DNA of 64,000 bases from Dolomedes plantarius (taxonomy: Eukaryota; Arthropoda; Arachnida; Araneae; Dolomedidae): contig OU015503.1 in the NCBI GenBank assembly GCA_907164885.2, forward strand, positions 127,001,764 through 127,065,763, given 5' to 3'. Position 1 is the first letter of the stretch; every line of letters begins with the position of its first letter. Under the pieces are notes generated by a model. It saw only the letters and a list, made by a program, of their open reading frames with translations. It had not been told where the DNA came from and ran no database searches. A program made the translations under genes and the position numbers. Shown here piece by piece: positions 13,101-26,227 of this stretch.

Positions 13101-14665
13101 AAGTTTAGGTACACTTGTTGGCAAAGGTGGTATGAACACAAGATCTTTGACATATCCCTAAAAAAAGAAGTCGCCTGGGGTTAAGTCTGGTGATCTAGGA
13201 GGGTAGCTGTGTATGACCAAATCATAGGCTGCACTGTAACCAATCGGCTACACAGTTACCCTCCTAGGTCACCGGACTTAACCCCATGCAACTTCTTCCT
13301 TTGGGGATATGTCAAAGATCTTGTGTTCAATACCACCTTTGCCTACAAGTTTGCCCAAACAACGCATTTGTGATGCTTTATAAACAGTTAATAGTGAAAT
13401 ATTACAATGTGTATGGCAAGAAATGGTATATCACAATAATATTATACGGGTAACTAAAGGAAGTCATATCGAACATCTGTGAAAAAAAATTAAACATATT
13501 TCCTTTACAAGGACATATTAATTATAATTACCATGTTTTTATTAACTCGCTTTCTTGTTTGTTTGTTTGTTTGTCCAGTACAAACCTTGCAATCGATTTT
13601 TAACTAATTTTCGGACTAGCTAGACATTTGAAACTTTTAGAATAGCAATTCAGAACTTTATGACAATGCATTATTTTAATACTTTTAGCCGAAAAAATCC
13701 ACAAGGCGACGCTTCGATCAAATTCAATGCTTGCACTTTTGCGTAACGGCGTTTGACGATTTTGAAAACAGAATGCATGTGAATTTAGTTAGTTTACAAA
13801 AATATTATGCGAAAAATTTAAAAAAATTATAAAAGTTAAAGTTTATAAACTCTGTGGATAGTGGAAAAACTGAAAAGTGATTAAAATTAAATAAAAGAAA
13901 GTGAAAAAGAATAATTAAGTGAAGGTTTGTTCAATTTAGAGAGAATTTTCAAGTTTATAATGATTCAACAGAAAATTTAAAAACATGGTATATAAAAAGT
14001 TCTTTTTATCTTGTAATTATTTTCTGTTTGTAATTATGGAAAATATTAAATTTTGTTATTGGATGATTCTTTCCTGATAACCCTGTATTATTTTTAAAGT
14101 GCAGTCATTCAACTAGTTGAGTAGAAAGAGATATTTGTAAATTGTTGGTATTTTGAGTGTTAATCGCATGATTTTTTGTTCTACTGAAATGTGAGCTGAT
14201 TTTTTCTGTGCATTTCAGTGCGCAGGCAGCAGGTTTACTGTGTGAGGAGGCTGGTAATTACATGGACAATGTAAAGTATTGTGGGTACTGCCACTATCAT
14301 TATCAGAAGTTGGTAAGTAGCCAACCCTCCAACTCCAAAGTAATATCGGTAAGTAAACAGCGATAGGAAGGTGTCCCCTGTACTTTTGATCTGTGTATCA
14401 GGGTTCGTACGGCCCCTTAAAAAGTATTATTTGGTTTCTATTTTTTAAGTATCAAAAAGTTCTTATTTTTCGATTCAAGGTCTTTACTTTTTTTTATCTC
14501 CTTTGCAGTACTTAACAAGTTCTCATTTTCATTTTGTAATTGATCCTTTTATTGCCATCAACAGTTGGCTTTGAGAAAATACAGATGGTATTTTTTTAAT
14601 ATAAAATTATTGTTTTTGGGGTGCAGAATGCTCCTTTGACATCATCTGTAACATTTCTGGACTGG

Positions 14666-14701
<36 letters not shown>

Positions 14702-17700
14702 TTTCTTTTGCTAATGGGCTTGTCTTGAATTATTTACATAGAATTGTGGTATTGTTGTCTATTTTTAATCTGCAACAATATTGCTCCCTTGGTGCCACCT
14801 CCAATTTGATCAAGCATCCTGAGGTGCAACATCTGGAAGGCTTGTACCTTCTCCCACCCATAGACCTCATGGAAGGACTCAGATTGAATGAGCCGCTATC
14901 TGGTTTAGACACAAAGATGTTGAATGGCATTCTTGGGGATTTAAATGGAGCACCATCAATCCAAAACTCAAGGACTTACCTCTGGGTTGAATGTTATAGA
15001 AGTACCATTCTGCTACAGCGACTCACTGCCTTTTGAGGTCAATTTATCAAGTTTAAAAGTGGCTAAAACCAAAGAAGGTTGCCACCTACAATAGTAATTT
15101 TTAAAGTAGGATAATCTTTTCCTGAAGTAATGAAGTTGATATTTTAGGAGAAACTATCATGAGGCCGTGATCGTGATACTCAAATATTTTTGAGTTATCT
15201 AAACTTTGTAACTAAATAAGTTTTAAGGCCCTTTTTAAATGATATTGCAGTTTTAATTTTGAAAATGAGTACGAACCCTGACATCCTTTGTAATCCTGTT
15301 CAGTCTGTCCCCTTAAGCCCTTTTTATGTACTGTATCAATGTTTCCCTTTTCATATATATATATACACTTTGAAGTGCCAGAAACACTGAGATGCCTCTC
15401 TAATATGTTGTTGGGAATCGGCTGTTAAAGCCAATATCATGCAGTGAATGTAGTGCAGTCCTCATGCTGTTAGTAGAGCTCCCAGCATTGAATGGCCATG
15501 TTATTTGCACAAATGTTGCTCTCCTTTTGCGTGATATACAGGTAGCCCTCCTACATCAGGGCATCTTACAACACGATTTTGCTCTAACACGATAGGATAA
15601 ATTGCGGGAACCCTCATATAACACTGTAGCCTGTAACACGGTTTTGCTGTAACACGATAAAAAAATTGGGGAAACCTTTATACAACACTGTACTTCTACA
15701 CCACTAGATAGCATGATTTTTGTTTAACACATTTAAACACTAAATTACCTTATAATAATGACGGGAAGGAATTATGAACTATAGTTGCTTTACATGAAAA
15801 TGTATAAACAAATTATAATTTATTCATTTATAACTCTATTTCGATGTCATAGCGGAAGGCGTCATGCACAGTTTACACATGTGACGTAATACCCCCACGT
15901 GGATGAACACTGTGTTGTCCGAATTTGTGCTGATGATGTCGGCAGATGCATATTTTATTTTGTTTAGATTAGATGCACATTTTGATCTCTTTATGAGAAG
16001 ATTTGATTGGAGGAGAAGGTTTTATGGATATGGCTATTGTTCAAGATTTATTAGTAGAAGAAGTTGAAGCGGATTTGATGGAAATGATATCTGAAGCTGT
16101 AAATCAAATCGATTCTGAGGTCAGTAGCACTGATGTATATTGTGAAGTTAATAATTTAACACTGAAAAATTACAAGGCCTAAGCTTAGCTGAAAATCTTG
16201 AATCATTTTTCTTGAATGCAGACCCTTCTGCTGAAAGAAGCCAAATATTCAAAAGGGAGCTGCAAAATTGTCTATCTTCATACTGTGAAATCTACAACAA
16301 CCTTGTAAGAATCAGTAAACAAACCAAAGTTACAGATTTTTCAAAGAGTAGAAGGTGCAAAAAATCCAAATGAAGAAAGAGGTTCTGAAAGTGAAGGTGA
16401 TATCGTTCAACTGAAAAAACATTTTTGTTTGATTGTACTGCACAGTGATGAGGAAGAAATTTATTAAATTAAGGTTGCATTAAATGAAAATAATATTTGT
16501 TTCTATTAGATTAGTGTTATACATACATTTTAATAAAAGTTAAGTTGCTAATGTGGAAATTTAAAAAATATTTGTTTTGAATAAGATTTCGGAACATAAC
16601 CCCCCTTTTAGTACTGGCTCATGGTCTCATATGACACGGTTTCACACAATATGGTATTTTCTAGGAACCTATCTACCATGTTGTAGGAGGGTTACCTGTA
16701 ATCATCAACTATCTCAGTCATTCAGAGTCTTTCGACAGCCACACTTTTGCATTAGCATCGATGTTTGAATGGAATTCTTCTATTCAAGGGACACCCTTTA
16801 AATGGCCAAAGTTGAAAATCTAATTTTTGCATGTATCTCCAAAATGTCATGACCCATTGCACAAGCACCACCATATCATACATCGTTGAAATTCACCTAA
16901 ATCATGATTGCCTGCCGTACTCATTGCTCAATCTGCTTTTTAACCCTTCAGCGGGCATGCCAATTTTTGGAACACCAGGCTCGCAAGGCACAAAGTATAA
17001 CATTGTTTCAACCTTGATTATTCCTTTTGTAATAAACTTTTTCTTTTCAAATTGAAAATAATAATTCTGAGTTTTATGACAAGATATAAAATGTTGATAA
17101 TATTGAGATATATTTAGAATTAAAAGCCAAAGAATGCAGATAGAATCGAATTATTTCAAAACTGTCTGGTTTGTTGCATCTAAGGACAGCTTGCGAATGG
17201 ATTCCTATTATGTCCAAAAACTTAAAACACATTGAGATTGTCCATCTTTGTGATATGCGGGATACCGTGTAGTAGCTACACATTCGATTACTACATCAAC
17301 TCCTAATTTTGTGGTATTGTAATCCAGTATAATTGCTGGTTTACCATGGTTAAATCACAATCACGACTACCAATGAATAGAAAGGAATATGAGGGTCAGA
17401 AAATCAGACCTGCATTAGAAAGGGTGTAACTATAAATAGAAACTGCTTAGATTATTCAGACCTTACATGTAAAAGCAAACCATTCAAAATGACGAAAATG
17501 TTGCAGTCTGTACACGGGCACACCCGCTGAAGGATTAAGCATCCAGAAAGGCCTGTCGCTCTGTATGAGCTGCTTACAGACAAAAGCATGTACAAAAAAG
17601 TGAGTATTGCTGCATGTTCTGAAAAGAATTGTCTATCCCAGTTATTCTGGCACTTCAGTGTGTATATGTTCATTTGATGTGTATTTGTTTATATATATAT

Positions 17701-19751
17701 ATTTATTTATATGTGTACAAATTTAAATATACGCAGAATATATCCACAGCCTAACTCAAGCTACATCAAACTTACTAAAATCTCTTTTTCTCTGAAATGG
17801 GTAAAGCACTGTGTTTCTTATGCATGGAACGTGGATTTAAAAAAATGTTGGGATGAATTTACCCATAAACAAGGGGGCCAGGGTTGCCCAAATTGGTCGG
17901 CAAATCTGTACTGTCCATCTGGCACCCAGGCCTATATGAAACTTAACCGAACTGGGGAAATCAACCTTCGTCTGAGTTTGCAGGATTTGCTATGCAGCAC
18001 TGGTCTTTGGTGATTCATGGACCGATACGCAAAAGCAGAGAGGACAGATGTGGTTAATTGACTTACCCATAAACAATTGAAGATTATTTTTCAAACTTAA
18101 TTATTTATTTGACACCCCTAGGAACCATTTTCTCCTTAGTTACTGTTATGAACAGTCATTAATAAGGTCATGAAACTTAAGTGGACACATTCAGGTAAAT
18201 GCACCTGGTAGTGTTAGATTAACCAAATTTTGATTCAAAAACAACTGTGTGCTTTTCGGGTAGCCTATTGTAGATTGAGTTTGGCTGCGGTATATGTTTT
18301 TGAGCACTAATTGAAGTTTAATGCTGGTATTACATACTTTCCCAAGCCATTTTTTTTTCTGTTATTAATGTAATTTGTATACAGTCCCTGATAAATTTTG
18401 TTATGGGTGTAATTCAGTAGTACCATGAATTTGTCTGGTTTTCATATTCTGAATTCAATCAAGTCTGACCATTGTTTGTGTCTATGTAATCTGAGATTAT
18501 CTCTGAAAATGACTGAAATGTAGCAAAATTTTATTTTTTATTTAGTACTTTTAAGACACCTTTAAAGATATTATGGTTGTTCATTTGGATGTGTGTTATG
18601 CATTAATTGTGTAAAGTTCAAAAGTATTGCAGAGCCCGTAGCGAAATGGCCTTGCGACCACTAGACGGGTATTTTCAAAATAAATGAATAATTGAATAGA
18701 ACCTCCATAATTTTGAGAAGGGATTAGAGGCTCTTGCTTTTTTATATTACAAATACTTTAAAACTGCTAAATGTGAACGTAAGTGTAGAAAAATTAAATT
18801 TCCTCTTTGTTTTGAATCCAACTTTAACTGGTTGTCTGTAATTGTTCCCGATTATTTGTCAGTTTTATAGAGCTACCAATAATGTGGTAAATTTTTATTG
18901 AAGTTAGGGTATTTTCCAGAGCGAACTGGTTTTTGTTTGTATAAAGTCCCTAACATTTCCTTTTTGTGTGCGTATTTTATTGTTGCCATAATTAAGTTGT
19001 CAATAGATGGGTCATGGCTAATATGATTTCACAAATGAAATTGTGTTGCCTGTGAATTTCATCTGAGACATTCTCTAATTAGTGCATAGCTTGATTTATT
19101 AAGAGTTATTTTATGACTGTTTTTATACATGCCTCAATAGCTGTACAGAAGTAAACTAACACCATATGGAGGCTGATGAATTTTGTGCATATGCTCTCAT
19201 GTAAAATTTCTTTAAAAATTGTGTTTGTTAGTGCAATATGTCTTCCTAAATAACTGTAATATATTTTCTTTGGTACAAATTATGATTCATTTCTTTTTAA
19301 ATTATAAAAGTCTTAAATTTTGTCTAAAAAAATTAAGAATGTTTTAAATTTTTTATTTTTTGTTTTGTTACTTTTATTTAATGAATTATTAGAAAATTAT
19401 GACCTTTTCTGAGTGAATTAACTTATGTTCTCTCTCAAAAAATTGGCAGTTATGTAAATCAAACCCATTAGTAATTTGGCATTTTGTTAGTTTAGTTCTA
19501 TAGATTTTCTATAGAAAGTTCAAAGTTTCAATATACTAAATTTCATTTATTTTTCACTTTATAATCATGTATAAGAATGAAGAGACTGGCTGATTTTATA
19601 TGGAGTCGAATGTTTTTATGTCTCCTTTGACATTCCTTCAATAAATGACTTTCTTAACCTTTTCCTTACGGGGTGGGATAGCAAGTATCCCAAGAATACG
19701 TGCCCAAGAATGAATGAATATATATATACATATATATAGAGAGAGATACAT

Positions 19752-19785
<34 letters not shown>

Positions 19786-22700
19786 CCATATCCCCTTAAT
19801 GGTCCATAAGTTAAGGGTTAATCAAGCTTAAAATTCAAGAGCGAATTAGTTACTGTGTGGATGTTATTACTAGAAACTCAGGACTGGAGTTAAATTGAAG
19901 AAATGTGGACTACATGAAAAACTCTGCTCTGTCCTAAAGTTTGCCTTTTCTGAGCTCGCATGTATTTAAAAAAAAAAAAAAAAAAAATCAAGGGAGGGTT
20001 TTTAAGTGTACCGCAGATTGGAGTTCATGAACAAAGTGCTGAAGGTGCCAGAACATTGATTGGGGGTGCTTTATAGTTTGTTCCAATTCTATTGTTATCT
20101 AGACTTTTCAAGTTTTTGTCCACCTCTTTTCTACCAGAGGCCATGGCCCTAGGTACAAGATGTTGTTTTCGACAAAATGGTTTCCATAGCCAAAGACCTG
20201 CAGAAACCAAACTTTGTTTTTATATCATTTTTACCTTTAATGATTACAAAAAATATCTGCTATACATTAAAACATAAGTTTGCACTTAATTTCACAAATA
20301 AGACTTCAAATTGAAGTGAAAAAATTTAGTTTTGATCATTAAATCAAGACTTCGTTTTCTATTTAACTATAGCTTCTTCTTGCTTTCATTAAAAATGTCT
20401 GTTATGATTTGAAACAATGTTGTCACTCACTCCAGTGAGTAAAAATGCTGCAAAATAATATTTATTTAAATAAAGCATGGTGGCCCTAGGTACAAGGGTT
20501 TCCCCTACTGCCTGGCTCAATGCCCTGAACCAGCCTTGTATCACATCTGTAAGAGAGGCTTATGGTTTAAAACAGGGATTCCCAACGGGGTCCAGGTGGA
20601 CCCCTTAGGGGTCTACGGAAGTTTTAAAAGGATCTATAGTATTCCAAGGGTCTATTGGGGGGGTGGGGGGCTATGATAAATTTTTCTGTTTTAAAATTTA
20701 ATTTTTTAGGAATGTAATTATCAGATAATAATATCCATTTTAATATGTATAAATACAGATTTGCATAGGGTGGAGTGATCTGTGCATCTGAAGTCAAATG
20801 TTGTGATGCTTTTGTATATGCCTCAAATGCTGTTGTCAGCTTTTATTTGTGTACCAACACTAGGCAGAACAGGGAAAATCCACTGGACCTTAAACAGTAC
20901 ATGGGTCCAACCGATGCAATCAACCAGAAGCAGTTTCGTTTTTCTCTTGGCGATGTTGTGCAATTACAATCTTGTTTATATTTGTGAAATTAAAAATGAA
21001 ATTAGTACAAAAGTAATAAAACACAAACCTAATGAACCACTTTTTCTGATTTTTTGTTCATATTCTTAGTCAAATTGTTATCTTTAAGTGTTTTATGTGC
21101 AATTATTAGTATTATAATTATGATGTATGCTGTATGTTATAGAGAAAATTGTGAGGGGGGGTCAATGAAGAAAATCATTCTTTTAAAAGGGGTTGATATA
21201 GGAAAAAGGTTGGGAACCCCTGGTTTAAAATCTGAATAGTTCCTAGGTATTGGATAATAAATATTGTGGTCATTAAAGCGAAAGTGATACACTCTAAATT
21301 TCTGTGTATCAGGATTAATTTGATGTTGTTTCTATTTAAGTGTTCTATAAATGGAAAAGTTTATTAACCATGTCTTTCAGAAAAAGGATAGCCATATAAA
21401 GACCATTCCTGCATTTCGGCCCATTCCCGCCGACAATGCCACCCCAGAACCGAGCCCCGAGAAAGGAACTTTCAAAGATAGGGTCCGGGGCAAGAAGATG
21501 AAGCATTCAGCCAACAGTGGTGACTTCCAGAGCACCGAGCAGGGCTTCCACAGTGACAGCAGTGCAAGCACGATAAGCGACAGCAGCCTGAATCTGGACA
21601 ACAGTGAGACCAAGAACAAGAAAAGTGACTCAACAGATGTGAGCAGCATTGGTGCTGCCAAAGTGACGTCGAGTACAAAAGAAAACTCTTGCGACAGTGC
21701 CATGGGGAAGAAGAAAGCCAAGGACGTTCCCAGTGAGGACAAGATTGCTGAAGAGGAGGATGATATGAGGGAAGTGATGGCAACCAGTACTGCAGAATTT
21801 GAGTTTGAGGATATTGTGAATGGGGACACAAACAGCAATTCCAAGACTATCGACATCAAACAGAGTGCTGACAAGAGGAGGGTGCCAGAGATGCTTGAGG
21901 AGCCAGACAAGAAAAAGCCCAAGCATTCCAGGTAACCTGTTTTAATGATTTCTTACGGAAGTGTTTAATTTCTAATGGACTTCTAGTGAAATGACTTTTG
22001 AGACCGATCTAGAACACCAGACAAGCAAATAGGTAACTTGAAAAGAAGTATTTGCAATTATACAAACTTTTCTGTTGACACCAGTACAAATCAATGGATG
22101 TTTAATTTTTTTTCTCTGTGTTTATCAATATCTTCTATTTTATTAAGTCTTCAAATTGTTTATTGCTTACTGGGTGGTATTATAAACTCTGATATGAGTG
22201 AATTATGTTCATTTCTTCACAGCTCAATTTTTCAGGTAAGTATGCCATATTTTGGAAATCTACATGGAATTACCAGTGCTTAAAGCAGTGATACAGATTG
22301 TTCCTACTTCCTTGAATACTGATAGCATTATTTTGATTGAATTCTAAGTAGCAACATTTTGAAAATAGATATGCACATAAATATCCCGATATATATTTAT
22401 ATTTAGGATGCAATGTAGATCAAGCAGACGCTCTAGTTCACTTTTTTTTATATATATATATATATATATATAGTCTTGTAACCCACCACTTCTCTCTAGC
22501 AGCTAGTCATGGTTCTGAAAAAATGTGGCTGTTTTTAAGGGTGGATTTCTCTATAGAGACCAGCAATGGTTCTGAAAATAAATCGTCATTTTGGGGGTTA
22601 TCTGGCAAGGGAAGTTTCACTATATATATATATATGCATGTATGATTATATATAAATATAAATATATAAATGCAAATATATTAACAGATACATATTTATT

Positions 22701-25700
22701 TATATATATTTGTATTGTATATATGTATTTACATACTGTAGAACAGCAGTTCTCAACCTCAATGTCAGAAAAACATTCTGAAGACGTATGATACAGTTAA
22801 GGGTTTTACAGAAAAGATAACTCTTTGGCAACGCCGTCTTCAGAGTCAAACTTTTCATTCTTTCCAAGATTGAACGACCTCCTCGATGATAAAAAAATCT
22901 CCCATTGCAACAGATAAATGAATTGAAGGACCTTATATCAGGGCATTTGGTAGCATTGCAAAATGAAATGGCAGACTATTTTCCAGATATTGGTTCAGAG
23001 AACTGGGAGTTTAAGTTGACAAGAGATCGTTTTAAAATCGACGTTGATGTACTACCTGATCATATTCAGGAACAGGCAATTGACCTAAAATGTAATTCTC
23101 AAGCAAACACGAATTCGAAAACATGGATGTTGAAAATTTTTGGTTATGCTATTTTCCTGTTTACCCAGAAATTGCTTTGTAAGCTTTGAGGTTGTTAGGG
23201 CAGTTTTCATCCACATATCTCTGTGAATCTGGATTTTCAGCATTAGCATACATATAAAATCAAAATATCGAGCAAAGCTGAACGTTGAAAGTGACCTAAG
23301 GTGTGCTTTATCACAGTTACAACCTAATATTCAAAAACTTGTCGAGGACAAACAGTACCAGCCCTCTCATTAATGTTGTAAGAGTGACTGGTATATTACA
23401 TGCCAACCTCACCTAGATCCTTGATTACCTCAAATATATTTGATTTGTATTTAATTCTATGATTTCATACGTTCTAATAATAATATGTTCCAAATTAAGA
23501 TATGAGTACTAATATTAAATTTTGTGTATAAAATTATCTATTCTATATTTTCATTTAATAACCAGCTTCAGTTTCAAATTCTGATTGTACTACTTGTATT
23601 GACCACATATGGTGGTGGTGAGGGAGGCGTGACCTCACATCAGTGTTGAAAGGGGGGCACAGAGCCTGAAAGGTTGAGGAACAAGGGACTTTGAGTGTGC
23701 AATTTTGAGTGGCATTTTTGGGAGTTTAACCTATATGATACTATGCTATGACTATTCTATTTCAGATATGTAATAAGCAGCAATATATTGTTTTAAATTG
23801 GTTGCATTCATTTTTGCATTCCATAGCCAGTAAGGCTTCTGTTTATATTATAACTTGTATCCAAGTTAACCCTTGATTTTATCGAATTTATAACAAAAAT
23901 CAATTACTGAATCTGGTTTGAGGGGACTTCTGTGTTTTCTTCATCACAAGACTGTACTAAACACTTGGTGTGTCACAAAGAAAGAAAAAAAAACTTTCCA
24001 TGCTGTCAGACTGAATACTTTATACAAAATTTGAACATACATTCTTTGTGAATGTGTGGTCGCTATCAATGTTTTGTCATAGCAAAGTTTTGTGAAGATG
24101 TTTCCATTTATTAAAATCTGTTGTCATTCAACATCTTTGCCTTTCTCCTGGCTCTTCCAAATTGTAATTTCAATGCTCTAATTTTTTTCTTTTTTAATCA
24201 TTTTTTAAAGCATAATTTAAATTAGGCTGATTTAAATTTCTGTGTCATGAAGTCTGTATGGCAATGATGTCTCTAGTTATATCACAGTTATATCAATACA
24301 AAATATAAAGAAAGCTTTGAAATATAATTTTCTAAAGGGCTGTTTATCATTATAAATATTCATTTACTATTTTTTAGGAACAAGTCTCGAATTACAAAGA
24401 ATTCAACTGATCCACCCTTTATTTCAACTGATAAATCGAATCCTCAAATTCCCATTGTTCGAATCAAAAGAAAATTTAACCACGATAGATCCTGCTCTTC
24501 TCATTCTGTCGAAAAAGTGTAAGTATACGTTTTTTAACTACACACTCGTCGTTTTTGCGTGTTTGTGAAATTAATATATTTTAACATGATGTAAAGTGAA
24601 TTAGCAATTGTGACAAAATTTGTTACAATTATTTTCTCTAAAAGTGATGGGTGTTTCTTTCTTTTTCTTTTTTTCTGGTTACCTTGCAAACTGTATTCTT
24701 AAATTTAATTACCTTTAAACTTAATGAGTGACAGTGACAATAAAAAATTTTTTTTTCTCTGTATATTTATTTGGATGCTTCTTTTGAGTAGATTATAATC
24801 TGTTATTTAATTAAAAAAAAAAAAATCTTAAAGGGCTGTCCACAAGCTTTATAAATGACTAGCTGAATACCCGTGCTTCGCTATGAAGTACATTCAAATT
24901 AAATATAATGGTCAGTGTATGTAATTAATGCCAAAAAACAAACAAAAAAATATTTATAAAAAATCATAACAGATATTTTTATGGACAAAATAATGTAGAA
25001 GAAAATATTCAAATTAAATCTAATACGACATACTAAAGAATATAGTATAGTTTGAGGAACATTTCTTTTACTGTATTTTAATATTTTTTTTTTGGATAAT
25101 GTCCAATCGTCTGCCGAATTAGAGAGAAAAAAATATTTATTTTTTGTCTATTTCGTTGTTATGCACATGACGCAAAATTAAAGTATCACAAAAAGAAACA
25201 AACCATCTGATCAGCATTTAATAAATTCTAAAAATGAATCTTTAAAAATTTACCAAAAATCAGAAAATGGAGGTAGAGGTTCAAAAAAGATTTCATTTTA
25301 AAGGAATTTTTATGATCTTTCTCATGATATAAATTTTATAATCCTCAAATTATTATTTTAACTGCACACTTAAAAGAATGTCACAAAAAACAGCTTAGAA
25401 ATTTAATATTAAAAAATCTAAGAAGAATTTTTCAAAAATCTTTCTTAGTGCACCCCTACACTATAAGAATAACCATGCAAAATTTCAGCTCTTAAGGTCC
25501 AGCGGTTTGGTCTGTGCAATATCAGTCAATCAGTTACAAAACTGTTTTATATATACAGATAGAGCTAGCAGTCACTGAAGGGAAACTAATATAGTTCCCT
25601 CCCCTAATTTATCAGTAATATTTGGCTCATTTTTATGGATGTTTATCTCATGCTTTTGTAAAGAAGCAGTATTTTGCTATAATTTCTTGGCAGAAAGAAT

Positions 25701-26188
25701 TGTAGATATGTATTCACGTAAATTTTATATACATATATATATATATATATTCTAATACAGCATTATCCTTGGGCAAAAGCACAGTACAGAATACACAATA
25801 CAAACACAAAATTAAATACAAGCAGACTAAAGTGTTCGAGCCTCCTAATAACGGGTAAAAACAGAAGAACTATGAAGTGCCGGACACTTAAGATGGTGGT
25901 TAGCAATCATCAGTACATCGCTGCTGCAGGGGGGGGGGGGGCAAATGGGGCTCTTCAGTATGTTGATTTGATGGAGATGAGAGGCGAGACAGTCATGCCC
26001 TGTTGTCAATCTAAAAGCTGCGACAGCCCAATCTCTTAGGCGTTCAGGCAACCAAAGGATAGGGAGGTGCCATGAATATATATATTTATATATATATACA
26101 TACACATACAGGTATACAGTCGATTCCGGTTAATCGCATGTGATCAATTTGGTCCGATTAACCAGTGGTCCAATTAACTGGATTTGAC

Positions 26189-26227
<39 letters not shown>

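Noticed and set aside
14725..15036. 103-codon open frame
   Set aside because: Sequence aligns with a reverse-strand SINE family copy; no start context or conserved protein.
17711..18013. 100-codon open frame with a Trp/Cys-containing stretch
   Set aside because: No family recognised, no splice signals, and composition close to the intron; left as unassigned.
21377..21926. Three long open frames opposite the large AF10 exon
   Set aside because: They are antisense shadows of a GC-richer coding exon; Leu/Ser-rich translation without splice support or motifs.
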